A DNA stretch of 64,000 nt, taken from Diphasiastrum complanatum (Eukaryota > Streptophyta > Lycopodiopsida > Lycopodiales > Lycopodiaceae). Shown piece by piece: positions 33,850 to 46,052 of this stretch. The DNA lies in NCBI GenBank assembly GCA_029204225.1, contig CM055113.1:16251745-16315744 (forward strand), in the 5' to 3' direction. The notes under the pieces were generated by a model. The model saw only the letters and a list, made by a program, of their open reading frames with translations. It was not told the origin of the DNA and ran no database searches. Both the position numbers and the translations under genes were made by a program. The first letter of the stretch is position 1. Every line of letters begins with the position of its first letter.

Positions 33850-34640
33850 AACTAACACTAATTTTTATTAAAGAATAAAGTTAAAGATTTTTCAACAAAA
33901 TCAATTTTCAAAGATTTATTCTTATCAAAATGCCATTGTTCCCCAAGAATAACATCCACATTTGCCAACCTAACAGCATGGAATTCTAGTTTTTCAACAT
34001 AATCTTGTATGTGCAATGGTACATTAGGAACCACATAATCCATGAGTTCGGAATGACATCCAGATGCCACTATCACACATTACTTATTCTCACATTTTTT
34101 TATGGAAAGGTTTAGCATCTGCACCAAATTTTCATTTATAAAATTATGAGTGGATCTTGTGTCAAAAAGTACATTAACAACATGTTCTCCAATTTTACCC
34201 TTAATGCAAATTAAGTCATTAGGTCCATAAAGCATTGGACTAAGAAAACAAATATCAGTTTCATTACTTTGAGATATGATACTTGAGGTTGAGGCTTTGT
34301 TTTTGACACAATCATGTGCAAGTTGACCCTTTCCATTGCACTTGAAGCAAAGATTCTTCTTTCGAGCTTCCGCTAGGTCCTTCTTGCCACCTTGATAGTT
34401 ATTAGAGTGGTGTTTGGGTTTCTTAGAATTAGGATTGAAAGATGCCTAATTGGTAACTTCCTTATCCTTTAGGTAAGCCATCAATGAACATGAGCATCTG
34501 TATCTTTGGAAGTATTTGACTATAAAGAGGATTAAGATACTCATGGAACTCTTGAATAAATTGATCAAGGCCTTTCTTCATAGTCAATCCCAAAAGTTTT
34601 TGAAAATGTTCATAATCATCTAACAAGGAAAAAAAGTATT
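33850..34640 (-). pseudogene. Ty3/gypsy gag zinc knuckle and protease fragment (chromovirus-like)
   Basis: Minus strand. A gag piece lies at about 34620-34440 (LDDYEHFQKLLGLTMKKGLD, FIDGLPKG then a stop). A zinc knuckle follows near 34360-34310 (CFKCNGKGQLAHDC, with the usual histidine position altered), then a retropepsin-like segment: LFDTRSTHNFI near 34170, where DTG/DSG has become DTR, and VASGCHSELMDYVVPNVPL with VDVILGEQWHF at 34076-33858. The pattern is that of chromovirus-type gypsy elements, distinct from gypsy1 and gypsy2. RT and integrase are absent. Confidence 0.7.
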
Positions 34641-35108
34641 CCTTGAATACTAGGCAAAACCCCTCCCATGTTAATGGTTGTTTTGTTGGAAATTAAGCTC
34701 ACAGTTTTCTCCTTGAACTCAGACGGCCGGAACAATATCTTTGCCTTTGATGTCGATGAACTGATCCTTGATAAAGACTGTATTCCGGTTGTACAAGATT
34801 TGTTGGGTATCAGGATCATACAGCTTGTATGTGTTATCAGATAAAGTATATCCAATCAGGATGGTCTTAAGACCTTGGAAATTGAATTTCTTCCTCGTGT
34901 TTTTTGGAATTTGCGTGTAAGCGATGCATCCAAACACTCGTAGGACTTTCACAGAAGGTTTAGAGCCTGTCCACACCTTATGGGGTGTTTTGCCTAAGAG
35001 GGCCTTGACTGTGAACATCTGTTCTGGATGTAAGCTGTAGTGGGCTTGCAACACTACTAAATTCAACTTACATTTTAACTTGCAAACACTTCTACCTATC
35101 AAAAACAA
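34640..35108 (-). pseudogene. Copia integrase C-terminal fragment
   Basis: Contains KALLGKTPHKVWTGSKPSVK, VLRVFGCIAYTQIPKNTRKK, ILIGYTLSDNTYKLYDPDTQ and FIKDQFIDIKGKDI on the minus strand. It is closely related to 12290-12540 of the plus-strand copia element, in opposite orientation. It sits between the gypsy gag fragment and a primer site, suggesting a nested and later truncated insertion. Confidence 0.85.
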
Positions 35109-35309
35109 GATGTGTACTTGCTGGCCACTCTATTTTAATCTTAAAAAGCCATTCAAAAATAGAAAAACCAACTCCTATTAAAAAGCACACAAATTCTTAG
35201 AAGCAAAAAATTGGTGCTATTTCAATAACACTATCATAACAATTTGATGGCAGTTTTTTATGCAACAAAGAAATGAGGTTTAGAACTTATCATCACCACT
35301 TTGGAAGTT

Positions 35310-35321
35310 GCTCTGATACCA
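35310..35321 (-). promoter_or_regulatory. Primer binding site, minus strand
   Basis: GCTCTGATACCA on the plus strand is the exact reverse complement of TGGTATCAGAGC. It is preceded, in element orientation, by GTTGTAAAAG, as at many plant gypsy LTR ends. It probably belongs to the gypsy gag/protease fragment at 33850-34640. Confidence 0.75.
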
Positions 35322-36260
35322 CTTTTACAACTAGAAAAAGCTACCCTCCAAGATTTTGGGTTGATGTCCACCAATGCCTCCAAAGAGCCCTCCAAGGTGC
35401 CTCTCCTCAAATGTCCCTAAGATCATTCTAAAGAAGACAATCAAAGTGGCCTCAAGAATTCACCACCCAACCATTGCTAGATCCAAGTACAAGCAAGCTA
35501 ATCTAGCACCCCCTTGCTTCACCACAATCAATCACAAAGCTACCACAAACACAGGCATACTCAAGATCCTAGCCCCATCTAAGTCCCATACCCAAATGGA
35601 GATCCTCACAAGAGCAAGCTAGCAAAGAAAATGCCCTCTACAATTTAGTCTTCCAACTAGTGAATAGAAAGAACCAAGCAACAACACAAGAATTTTCCCT
35701 CCCTACGGGCACCCTCTCCCTCTCTTATAGATTGGATAAGAATCCTTTCAAAGCACTGGAGAGTGTCCTCACAAGCCAATGAAAAGAGGGGAGGCAAAGA
35801 AAAGGCCAAGAGCCTCATAAGTTAGTGGAATATCAAGAGACACCTTCCATAACTTATATTTCTTGGATAACCATTTCTTGGTTGCTAATTTAGGGACATC
35901 AAGACAAACCTGTAGGTGCGCCCTCCTACTAGGTCCCATGGCCCACATGTGATGGCTAACTTTGGCCCAAGACCAATTATGTGATCATGGCTCAAGGTTG
36001 AGGCCCAAGGTTTAGGGAAATGACCAATACCCATGGTAATGTCCTCCTAACACCTCACAAGGTTCCATACCTTCATCCAAGGCATAGACACATTCATGTC
36101 ATTATACAAAGACTCAAGTACCTTAATCCAAAGGCACCTACCCTAATCCAAGGGTGACTCACCATTTAACCCCCTAGATACTAAATGGGCACATAGGAGT
36201 TATTGAAGTACTTCTAGTTACATAGTTATGTCATTGAAGTACTCCATAGACTTGTCAATG
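35322..36260 (-). repeat. Probable LTR adjoining the primer site
   Basis: By position this should be the 5' LTR of the minus-strand gypsy fragment. No second copy was found, so its right boundary is a guess. It contains an 82-codon plus-strand frame that I regard as chance, and no host gene motif. Confidence 0.35.
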
Positions 36261-37169
36261 TTTGCAAGCTCATGTAAAAGAGCAAAAAAACAGTCACATT
36301 TCTATTTATGAAACTATCTCAAAGTATCATGTGCAAGCTTCCACACAGTCCCATCTACAAATTGTGCATTCAGTAGCACCTGTGGGATTTTGAATGCTCA
36401 CCATGCTTCTCAATTGACACAAATCCAGATCCAAAATCCCACCTCCTCACATCTCTTCCAATCTTCTAGAAATCCTATTTTTTTCACAAATCACCAAATC
36501 TTTCACGGATTCAATTCCCAGATTAGCGTAGATAGACTCAAGCAAGGCATCCCTTGCAAGGACAATGCCACACAATTGTATAATAATTTATGCTCGTGAT
36601 CTAGCCTTTATCTTATATCCTCGTCAATCGCCATCATCATTTCCTTCTCTATCTCCATCTCCTGCAAAAGTGGAACCTAATAAATAAATATCATTTGATT
36701 AATCATAAGAAAACCGTGTTTTCCAAAACTGTGAACTAGAACCTTTTCGGCTCCAATGTGAGGGCCTATTCAAAAGCGTTGAGAGATATGGAAAACCGTA
36801 AATATCTTTCCCCACTCATTCATGAGAACACGAAGGATTATGGGAGCCAACAATAAGGATGAGTTTGTCAATGCACTTCTTTTGGCAATAGACAAATGTG
36901 GCTTAAATCTTATGCTTGCAAACAAGGTTGCTGCCATTGCTGCTAACATCCCCATTGTTGCTCAAAATGCTCTTCTAGTACTACACATTTGTTGCTGAGA
37001 TAAAACTATAATGATATCGAATCACATGCAAGGACTGGACTGCTTAGAATGCGATTAAATGCAGTGACAATTCACCAAGCTCATTTGTTAAGTCCAATGT
37101 GGATGGAGAGGCAGGAATGCAAATATAATTTATGAACTACAAGAAGGCTACCTATATCATAGAGATGCT

Positions 37170-37286
<117 letters not shown>

Positions 37287-37425
37287 CTATATCCTGAATG
37301 TAGGAGTGCGCATCCGAGAGGGACTAGGTAGCGGGTGTGAGCAGGCCCGCTACCGGCTGTAGCATTGAAGGCTGCATGCTACATGGTAGCAGGCCTGCTC
37401 AAGTCTGCTACTTGTCGTAATTGAA

Positions 37426-37455
37426 GTTTGGGCCTTTCAATTGAAAGGCCCAAAC
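37426..37455. repeat. Perfect 30-bp palindrome
   Basis: GTTTGGGCCTTTCAA is followed immediately by its exact reverse complement. With no loop spacer it would form a cruciform rather than a useful stem-loop. No T-run follows, so a terminator role is not suggested. Confidence 0.95.
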
Positions 37456-38289
37456 GAGTATGGTTTTAAACTTCTCTTATCTGATCTAGTAAAAAATTGC
37501 CACCTGTCCACTATGAGCCCAAATGACAATTACAGTGAGATAGTGAGATACTTCAAAATTTTATGACGTGAATTTTTTAATTTTTACTTGTTAATGATGC
37601 CCTAGAAATTTCTACATCCAAATAATTATAAAATGGGTATTAGTTGCCTTATAACAAGTGACAAGTTGCATCCCAAAGAGGAATATATCAAGCAAATAAG
37701 TGGTAAATCACATCTTATTCTACTTATTTACATTTAGAACAGATGTAAGAATTGTTGGCTTTAACATGAATGGAATGTCACATAATTTGAGAAAAATTTA
37801 TTTTAACACAAGACCTAAATTTTTCCTACAAATTGATTGGATGTAATTTCCAACTCTAAAAATAAGCATCCCTCATAGATAAAAATCTTGAAAATATGGA
37901 GCCCACACTGATGGAATTTTGAAATTATGAAGCCCTCATGGATGGAATATGGACCCCTCCTTTAAACTTATGTCCTTAAGTAATGTTCATGAGTTTGACA
38001 TAATTTAACTTGACAATTTACCGATATACATTATGCTCAAGTAATGTATGAATGTAATAAATAATGGCTCATCCTCGTTGTAGTAGTTTGACAAGAAGAC
38101 TAGCTATTACTTGACAACCATTCTTTCAACATATTGTACTCGCAATGCACATCTAACTAGTTCATCAATAATGAAAAAAATTAGAATGTGGTGGGGAAGG
38201 CCTCAGTCGGAGTGCGTTCTGCATTGCGAGGGCCCTTGCTGGAGGGCAAATATAACTCAGTACAAGCTAATTCACTTCTTCTTTGTTTG

Positions 38290-39032
38290 TGTAGTGGGTT
38301 TCTTTCCTTGCCTAACCTGAATCCAAGATCTAGTCAATCTAGCATCACAGAGACGAAGTTAGTTGTCACGCGGAGGTTCGTTCCCATGAGAGCGATAGTA
38401 TAGTTCAGATTTCAACATGAATGGAGGATCTAACACTAACATCCATTAACACTAAGCATTAACACTACATCCATTAACCCTAAATCCACAACAATGATAG
38501 AAACTTACTCTTCTCTCTCTCCCTTTCTCTCTCACAAAAAGCATAAGAAATAGCAATCCCAATAATGATCAGATCCAACAATTAGCAAAATCCAAAGAAA
38601 GCATGAGAAATGGAGGAGAAGAGAGGAAGAGCAAGGACATTCATCAATCCATTTCTAAAGAGAACCAATCTGCTTTATTGAAATGAGGAAATGAACATCA
38701 AGAGCAACTCGAGTTGGTCCCTTTTTATAGTAGAGAGGAGGACCCTGGCCTCTGAATCCTATTGGTCCAGTCTTGCCTCTCTTTTTATTCAAATTTAAAA
38801 AAGTGTGAGAACCATCAAAATTGGAGAGAAATCCAACTTTATTCACTAACTTGACATTTAGGCCCTACGACATTAAAAGTCCCACAAAAAGACCTAAAGT
38901 CCTTTTACTAACATTCTAATTAATCAAATAACTATGTGATCATTGGGTTGGACCTATACACGCAGGGTGCCAAATCTCTCTCACTTATTGACTAGGGTTA
39001 GGATTGCCTTGGGATCTGCAAACCCTCCAACA
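38290..39032 (-). repeat. 3' LTR of gypsy1 (743 bp)
   Basis: In element orientation it begins TGTTGGAGGG and ends CACTACA. The plus-strand first 165 bp (TGTAGTGGGTTTCTTTCC...) match 46076-46243 closely, including CACGCGGAGGTTCGTTCCCA, which identifies the pair. Confidence 0.85.
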
Positions 39033-39048
39033 ATATCTCCCACCAAAA
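39033..39048 (-). promoter_or_regulatory. Polypurine tract of gypsy1
   Basis: In element orientation TTTTGGTGGGAGATAT lies directly before the LTR start TGTTGG. It is purine-rich and correctly placed for plus-strand priming. Confidence 0.6.
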
Positions 39049-39082
39049 CTGGTGACGGTCCCACAACACCTGCAATATGCAG

Positions 39083-42000
39083 TTATTGGGTACTTTTATT
39101 GGCTTCGCGTCGAATCTTAATTAAATGATACTGCACCTTCTCCATAAAGTCAAGGCGTGCAGTATTGAAATCCAAATTATGCGGCATGAAACAACGGTGG
39201 GCTCCGACAATCCACTTGGAAGTTGTCCATGAGGTGAAGCGGGATTCCCAAGAGCCTCCCATCATATCCACATGGAAATACAGTCGAACAATTGGCAGCT
39301 AATCTTTGATTTGCTCTGAGGCCATCGACTTATTTGGATCGAATGCCAGGATAGGAAGGCAATCGTCCCATTTGGTTGCCACTGATGCCAACAGAGTTAG
39401 ATCTTTTGCAAACATTGTTGATTGTCGCACCGTTGGATCCGGAGAGTGGACATACTCTCTCTGATATGCTTGTAAGGCCCGGTGGAAGTCCATTGAGATG
39501 TTCCAGCTGTAAGACTGATGGATGATTGGCCAATTGGGCATATGGATGGTGATTTTGTCCATAGCCAATCCCAAATCTTTCCATTTATGTCTTCGCGACA
39601 TTGGCATGTAATAAGGATCTACCCGCAACTGGCGAGGACTGGTGACGTACTTCCTAATTGATTCCGGAGTTTTCTCAAAAACCATGATTCTCCATGCCGG
39701 CTACTCTCCCAGTGCAGGTATTTTGTCCAATTCTTTGCCGGCCTCGATCTCGGAGGTCTTAAATTTGAGAACCCATCCACCACGCGAGGACTCATGTGGA
39801 TGTTGCTTTAAGAAGATTTGGATCTGGTCCTCGACGCTGATGGGCCTTCTGAATAAATGGCTTGTCCTCGATGAGGATGGACCTGCTTGTACTGCATGTA
39901 TAGTTGGCAGTTGATATGCTAGATCTGGAGCTCCCCCTTGGTCCATGCTCGAATCAACCCCTGTATCCATTTGTACAGCTTCTTGGCACGAAGGGGAGAA
40001 TTGCGGATGACCGGGACGGGGATTTGTGGTCTGGCTTCCAACACTTGAGTGGCGGCTTTTTCATAGGCGTTGATGGTCTCTTTTGCCTTTGCCAACTTAG
40101 TTGAAGCTGCTCCTTTGAACCTATCAAAGCGGCCTTGGAATCCCTGAAGGGCCACTTTGTATATTTCCAATTTCTTGAACAAATATGCAATCTCCGTCGG
40201 TGTGACCGGATGATCGGGTATTTGTGTTTGCAAATAGGCATCACGCTCAAGGGTGGTCGCATCCAATTCACCTTGAAGCCGTGTGCGGTCTGTTCGGCAA
40301 TTGCCCCTTCAGCAGCTACACCTGTTGCTTGGCCTCTTGCACTGCCTTATCTACCTGATCTTGTGCGGTTGTTAGGGCGTTTTGCAGGGAGCTGATGTAG
40401 GTTTCCAAGAGATCAGCTTGTTGCTGGGCCAATGTCTTTTCGCTTTCAACCTTTTCTTCATGTTGCTTGGCTATCTTCACCTCTCGATCCAGCTAAACAA
40501 TTTTCTGGCTAATCAGAGTGTTTTCGGATCCTAGATCAGAGATCCTCTGCTCCATTTTCTTCTTCTTATCCAGCATAGACTGTATCACTTGCCCAAGGCT
40601 GGAAACTAACCCTAGAGCATCACCATATTCGACGGTTGTGGAGGTGGTAGCAGTAGGAGACCCTGATGGTACTATTCTTGGTAGGCGTGGAATAGGTGTC
40701 AAGGTCTCTTCTTCTTCAAAAGTATCCTCTTCTTCAAACCCTTCAGGCACCGTGGCGTTGAACTGCTTTGGTGACTTTACAGCTGTGTCGACCCGAAGTG
40801 TGGCTGGGCTACCTTGTGTGGGTGGTTGCTGACTGGCATCTTTGACACCAACAGTAGATTCATGGATATGCCCGAATCCTCTTCCAAGGGATTGGGGTTC
40901 AAAGGGCGCTGGGCTTTGGGGCATTTCAAAGATTTCGGTGGCCCCAAGGGGGTTGGAATCATCGAACATATCCATGAAGAACTGTGTGTTGGGTGAGGTT
41001 GCTTCGGTATGGCGAGGTGAGGCGGCATGGGCTGTGATGGGAATGGTAGGCCTAATGGTCACATGATGTCCTTGTATGGGAGCAGAGGCGAGGGAAACAT
41101 CAGAGACGAGGGGAATGGAAAGTTCAGTGCGAACAGCAGCAGGGGGTGGAAGCGCAGTTGACGAGGTATGCCTAGTGCGACGTCGTGACACGGAAGGCAA
41201 GTCAGGAATTATGATCTCACTGCATGGATGACAACGACTATGAGAACTTGAGGCCTGATGAGATGACTTGGCTGGTGCTTCTTCGTAAACTGAAAGCACA
41301 GCATCCAAATGGAAGCCATGGATTATGTTTTCTAAGTGAGAAGCGGCTAAGAGGGACAGTAGATAGCCAACGGTGAACTGCTACTTTGTATTGGCCTTAA
41401 TAGCTCACTTGAGCTCACCAAAAACAGTCTTGAACCAGTTATATGGTTCAAGAGGGGCTTTGGCCAACTTAGTGTGGGACTCCACTATCCTATGAAGGAT
41501 TTGAGATGTGATGCGGTCTTTCCTGAGGTTGCCAACCATCAGGAAATGATTCAACAACTGGGCAGCGGCGTGGATGAAAGGCTCAGTAATGGCTTCTAGA
41601 AGGTAGCCATCATTAGTCCAATGCAGATCGTTGGTGAGGTCAATGTATGGCTTGATGGCCTATTTGGCGTGCTTGTGATTGGGTGAGGCTTGCGTACCAG
41701 ATGAGATTCCTATAGCTGCAAGTGCGGCCTCAATGACGCGCACCTTGTGTGTGGCTCCTTGGAAGGTGATATAAAACTTGTATTTCTCTTCCTTCCATGT
41801 ATTGAAGACAAGAGTGATGGAATCCATATTGATGCGTCCCGAAAAGGCTCTCTCATGAATACCCATTGCAGTAAGTAGAGGTTCCGCAAGGGTCATCCAT
41901 TGAGTGACCATGCTTGTGCTAGGAAGAATCATGATGTCCGTAATTACAATTGCGTGAAAGTGTATCAGAAGGCAATGTAGAAAATTTGGAAGGCTTTGGT

Positions 42001-42139
42001 CACAAGAAAAATTTGCAAGAGCTTCGCTAGCACAAGTGAGGAATGAATCGAATTCAGCCAACTTATAGGTGAATTTGGTGGGTCCATTACACTGAATAGT
42101 AGTTGGGCTGATCAATTCTGAACAAAAATTTGCAGGCAT
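39083..42139 (-). pseudogene. Third ORF of gypsy1, coiled-coil accessory protein (ORF3)
   Basis: About 1,000 codons in sense orientation between integrase and 3' LTR, broken by a few stops and shifts. Order: a globular start at 42139-41660 (MPANFCSELISPTTIQCNG, VIEAALAAIGI); an S/T/P-rich middle with an acidic patch (EEEDTFEEEE) at 41308-40600; a heptad-like coiled coil at about 40580-40330 (DKKKKMEQRISDLGSEN, LAQQQADLLETYISSLQNAL); and a C-terminal globular part at 40271-39083 with VDPYYMPMSRRHKW near 39620. No signal peptide or membrane segment is evident, so it is unlike the env-like ORFs of Athila elements. Gypsy2 has a counterpart with the same layout and PYY-P-RR motif. Function unknown; particle assembly or nucleic-acid transport would be guesses. 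Confidence 0.7.
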
Positions 42140-42797
42140 GTATAGTACTATAAAAATAGGCTATAAAAATATCGGCGAAGGTTTCTAGGGATCTAAACCT
42201 ATCAGGCGAACGTTTTCCAGGTCTGGCGAAGGATGAACCTTCGCCTAGGAGGGTCCTTCCCCCAGGTACTGTCATAAATGTATTTTTTAACAATCTGAAC
42301 TTATGGACAACCTAATTTTGACATTTTAAGATCATCTAGCAGGTCGGCAAAGGTTCATAATGAGGTTATAATGCTCGACAAAGGTTTCCAAAATGGCATA
42401 TAACTGAACATTCGTCTAACTAAAAAATTAAATTTTCTCTTGTCAAAAACCTTCGCCCACCTCAATTTAGATAGATCAAGGGTGGATGTACAGTCTGAGA
42501 GCTCAGCGAAGGTTTTTGATACTGTATTGGCCAAATCTTCCCAAAACAGTGGTTTTCTAAGTCATTTTTCATAAAAAAAAATAATGTGCTTCATTTTTCT
42601 TATGTTGATGACTTCCTGACTTTTGCTCATCAGTCTTTTCTTATTTATTTATTTATTTTTTTAACTGTCTTTTTTCAAAAAAAGTCAGCAAATTGAAAAC
42701 AAATAAAATGAAAAAATATATTGAGATCAGACTGCTAAATTGGCAGAGCAGACTGCCAAAACTTGCGTAATCGGCTGTCATTTACCGGAGTATCAAG
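42140..42797 (-). other. Spacer between integrase and ORF3 in gypsy1
   Basis: No domain seen. It has short frames (68 codons at 42293-42087) and A/T-rich stretches. It could hold the promoter or splice acceptor needed to express ORF3, but nothing decisive is visible. Confidence 0.4.
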
Positions 42798-43560
42798 TCA
42801 TTTTCCATCCAAGTGCTCAAGAATTACTACGCCATAGTTCACGATTTTCTTCACTTTATACAGGCCTTCACCAATAAACTTCAACTTACCCTTGATCGGC
42901 TTGGTTTTGTACATCAATGCAAGATCTCCTGCTTCTAGATCTTTCTTGTGCAATCGACGATCGTGCCATGCCTTGCGGCGGGCTTTCTCTGCTGCTAAGG
43001 CATGAACTGCCATCAATCGGGTTTCACATAATTTGTGCAACGCTTCATGATGAAGTTGTAAAGACTGATCATCATTTAATCGTTCCGTTGCTGCTATGCG
43101 TAAAGATGGGATTAAAAATTCAATTGGCATAACAACATCTTGACCATAGACCAGTTGAAAAGGTGTTTGATTTGTACTATTTTTGTAAGCAGTTCTGAAT
43201 GCCCATAATGCTGCATATAGTTTATGTTCCCAATCAGACCGACTTGCTTCAACCATCTTTGTCATAATGGTGCATAGAATCTTATTGGAAAATTCAGCTT
43301 GGCCATTCCCTCTGGGATAATAGGGAGTACTAAATCTGTGTATAACAAAAAAATCTTTCAGTAAACACTTTATTGTTTGATTAACAAAGTGTGTACCCCG
43401 ATCATTGACAATTTCGATCGGACATCCAAATCTGATTATAATATTTTCATATAGAAACTTGGCCGTAGATTTCACATCAGCCACTTTGATAGATTTGGCT
43501 TCAACCCACTTGGTCATATAATCAGTTGCGACGATAATGTATCGGGCCTGAGATCCTTGC
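42798..43560 (-). pseudogene. Integrase catalytic core and C-terminus, gypsy1
   Basis: An open frame of 239 codons beginning MTKWVEAK at 43517, with core sequence extending to about 43560. Catalytic landmarks: VNDRGTHFVNQTI (second Asp) and YYPRGNGQAEFSNK (Glu), followed by ALWAFRTAYKNSTNQTPFQL and VYGQDVVMPIEF. The tail (LEAGDLALMYKTKPIKGKLK, GLYKVKKIVNYGVVILEHLD) is the short GPY-type end of Tat/Athila integrases without a chromodomain. The upstream part joins the HHCC region at 43700 through broken frames. Integrase would insert the cDNA into the genome. Confidence 0.88.
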
Positions 43561-43599
43561 GCAGTGGGATGAATAGGACCAACATAATTTAGTTCCCAT

Positions 43600-44122
43600 T
43601 TTCAAACGGTGCTTGCGATAAAACCGGATGTAAGGGTTCATAATTCTGTCGAGTAGGCTGTTGTGCTCGCTGGCAGACATCACATGTTTGAATTAAATTT
43701 TATGTGTACTTATGAAGCGTAGGCCACCAACAACCGGATTGCAAAAGTTTGCGAACAGTAATATCTATAGAGAAGCGTCCTCCACCCATGCCATCATGTG
43801 AAAACATGATTAAATTTGGTACTTCATGCGGTAAAACACATCTTCGTAAAATATTATCTGATCCACGACGATACAATTGTCCTACAATTAATTGATAAGG
43901 TTGAGCCTTATGAATCAATTGTCTTTTCTGTACTTTTGTCAAAGAGTCATTCGGTTGTCCTAGCATCAGGTACTCAACAATATCTGCCGCCCACTCAGGT
44001 ACTACTTCAACATAGAACAACGCAGCATCTGGCAGTTCATCATCCACTTCAGTATTAACTGGTGCAGATTCAATTCGAGAAACGTGATCGGCTAGAAAAT
44101 GTTGCTTCCCCTTTCTGACCAC
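43600..44122 (-). pseudogene. RNase H tail and integrase zinc-binding region, gypsy1
   Basis: Starts in the conserved stretch after RNase H (KQHFLADHVSRIES), then LIVGQLYRRGSDNILRRCV and the HHCC domain: HDGMGGGRFSIDITVRKLLQ with GCWWPTLHKYT. In the first part of the motif, the second histidine of GHFG is replaced (GRFS). A stop at about 43700 interrupts the domain before its C-x-x-C pair, which can be read near 43680. Confidence 0.8.
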
Positions 44123-45632
44123 AATTCAAAAGTGAAATTCAGTCAGTAATAATAACCATTTTGCAATACGTCCAGTATTACACGTCTTATTTACCAAGTA
44201 AAGTAATGGTTGATGATCCGTATAAAATGCAAAGTGCGTTTCCATGAGGTAGTGACAAAATTTCCAAACAAAAAAAATCATGGCTAGCACTTCACGTTCT
44301 GTTGTTGAATAATTCTTCTCTGGATCTGTAAGCTGTCTGCTTGCAAATCGTATAGGATAATCCTTCTTATAGTCACCTGGCTACGTCAAAACTGATCCAA
44401 TAGTGTATTTTGAGGCATCCGTATGAACATGAAACTCTAATGTCCAATCTGGAGAACGCAGTATTGGTGCTGAAGATAATGCTTTTTTTAACTTTTCAAA
44501 GGCTTCTAACGCCTCTACTGTCCAAATAGGAACAATAGTTAATTTGTATATAGGTCGTGCCAAATTCGCAAAGAAGATAATAAAAATTTGATAGTAGTTC
44601 GCATGACCCATAAACACATAAACTCCTCGAATTGTTGCTGCCGGTGGCAATTCCACAATAACTTTGATCTTAGAATAATCGATGGCAATACCATGTCTTG
44701 ATATCACATGTCCAAGCACCACTCCATGAGAAACCCATATCTAGCATTTTTCTGGATTTAGAGAAATCTGATATTTGCGGCATCTTTCAAAGACTTTTTC
44801 CAATTGATCCAGGTGGTCTGTATCTGTACTATGAACTGCCAAGTCGTCCAAGTAAATTTCAAGAAATTTTTGCAAATAATCTTTAAAGGCATAGTGCATT
44901 ACTCTTTGGATTAAACTTGGTGCATTACAGAGTCCTAACGACATTACTTTGTAAGCATAGGTGCCCCATTCTATTGCAAAAGCAGTTTTCTGGCGATCGG
45001 CAGGTGCAATCTTAACCTGGTTGTAACCACTAAATCCATCCAGGAAACTATAAGCTTCCGCTCTAGCAAGGCGATCCAAAATGCTTTCAGTAAAAGGTAA
45101 CGGAAAGTGATCCTTCTGTGTCACTTTATTCAATGCTTTGAGATTCACACAGATTCGCAATCTTCATTTTCTTAGGAAAAATGACAATCGGTGAAATCTA
45201 TTCGGTATGCTCGATCTCATAAATGAAATTGGTGTCAAGAAATCTCTGAAGTTCTTTCTTTATCAGATCTGCCACATTAGGATTACAGCGATAGAACTTT
45301 GTAGCCTTTGGTACTGCATCAGGTACTAAAGGTACAATATGTTCAATAACTGATGTCGGAATACCCTTCAAATCTTGATAAGTCCATGCAAAGAAATCTT
45401 GATACTTAATAAGTAACAAACAGAGTGCTTGATATTGTTCAGGAGTAAGTTGTGATCCCACTTGTACAATCTTTTTCGGTTCTCCTAGTTCTGCAAGATT
45501 CATTGGCTGCGTCCTAGCTGGGCCAACGTAAACCTCTTTAGATTCCGGCATGTGTTCTTCAGGTTCACGATGTGCTTTAGATAACATGATAACCACATCA
45601 TCCAGTGTATAATGTCTAAAATGCTCTGGCAT
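44123..45632 (-). pseudogene. Reverse transcriptase and RNase H, gypsy1
   Basis: The linker and RT start lie at 45632-45198 (MPEHFRHYTLDDVVIMLSKA, then YRCNPNVADLIKKELQRFLD). RT palm at 45160-44741 has RICVNLKALNKVTQKDHFPL, FLDGFSGYNQVKIAP and EIYLDDLAVHS, so YLDD is present. RT thumb and the start of RNase H are at 44722-44381 (VLGHVISRHGIAID, FHVHTDASKYTIGSVL). RNase H continues to about 44123 with EREVLAMIFF and AFYTDHQPLLYLVNKTCNTG. Three catalytic blocks (D, E, D) are readable. Two or three single-base defects break the frame; otherwise the domain is well preserved. Confidence 0.9.
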
Positions 45633-46052
45633 ATCATTTTGGACTACATTTGCTTGTTCTTTTTCAAAAGGACTTGTCTTGGATCTTCATTTAGTCTTCT
45701 TAGCAGGTATTGATCATGGAGGTGATGACTTTCGGGATGATAAATCTTTCTTCATAGGTGAAGACTTCCTAGACGATGATGTCTTGTTGGAAATCTGACT
45801 TGAAGAATCATTCTTGACTTTTCCTTTGTCTTTATATAATAGAGGTGGCACTTCCTTTGAATCGATTTTTTGAGAGGGATTTTCCCATTTCAGGACCGTA
45901 TTATAATGTTGTTTTGCTTGTCCACTCAAATCTAGCAAAATCAATCCCAAACTAACCTACAATGTAGATTTAACACTATTCATGCCATGACAAGATGCCT
46001 AATGCAAGCTAACCATCAACCAAACATGCTGCAAACTGAAAAATTGGCGTAG
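45633..46052 (-). other. Gypsy1 leader joined to pre-RT linker (gag-protease deletion)
   Basis: Between primer site and RT there are only about 420 bp. The minus-strand frame 45950-45714 is K/S-rich (SSSQISNKTSSSRKSSPMKK). In gypsy2 the same interval holds roughly 2.8 kb of gag, zinc knuckles and protease. No zinc knuckle or DGG motif is present here. Confidence 0.65.

Noticed and set aside
40493-41308. Possible host gene encoding a Ser/Pro-rich coiled-coil protein
   Set aside because: Its position between integrase and the 3' LTR of gypsy1, and the counterpart in gypsy2, identify it as element-encoded ORF3.
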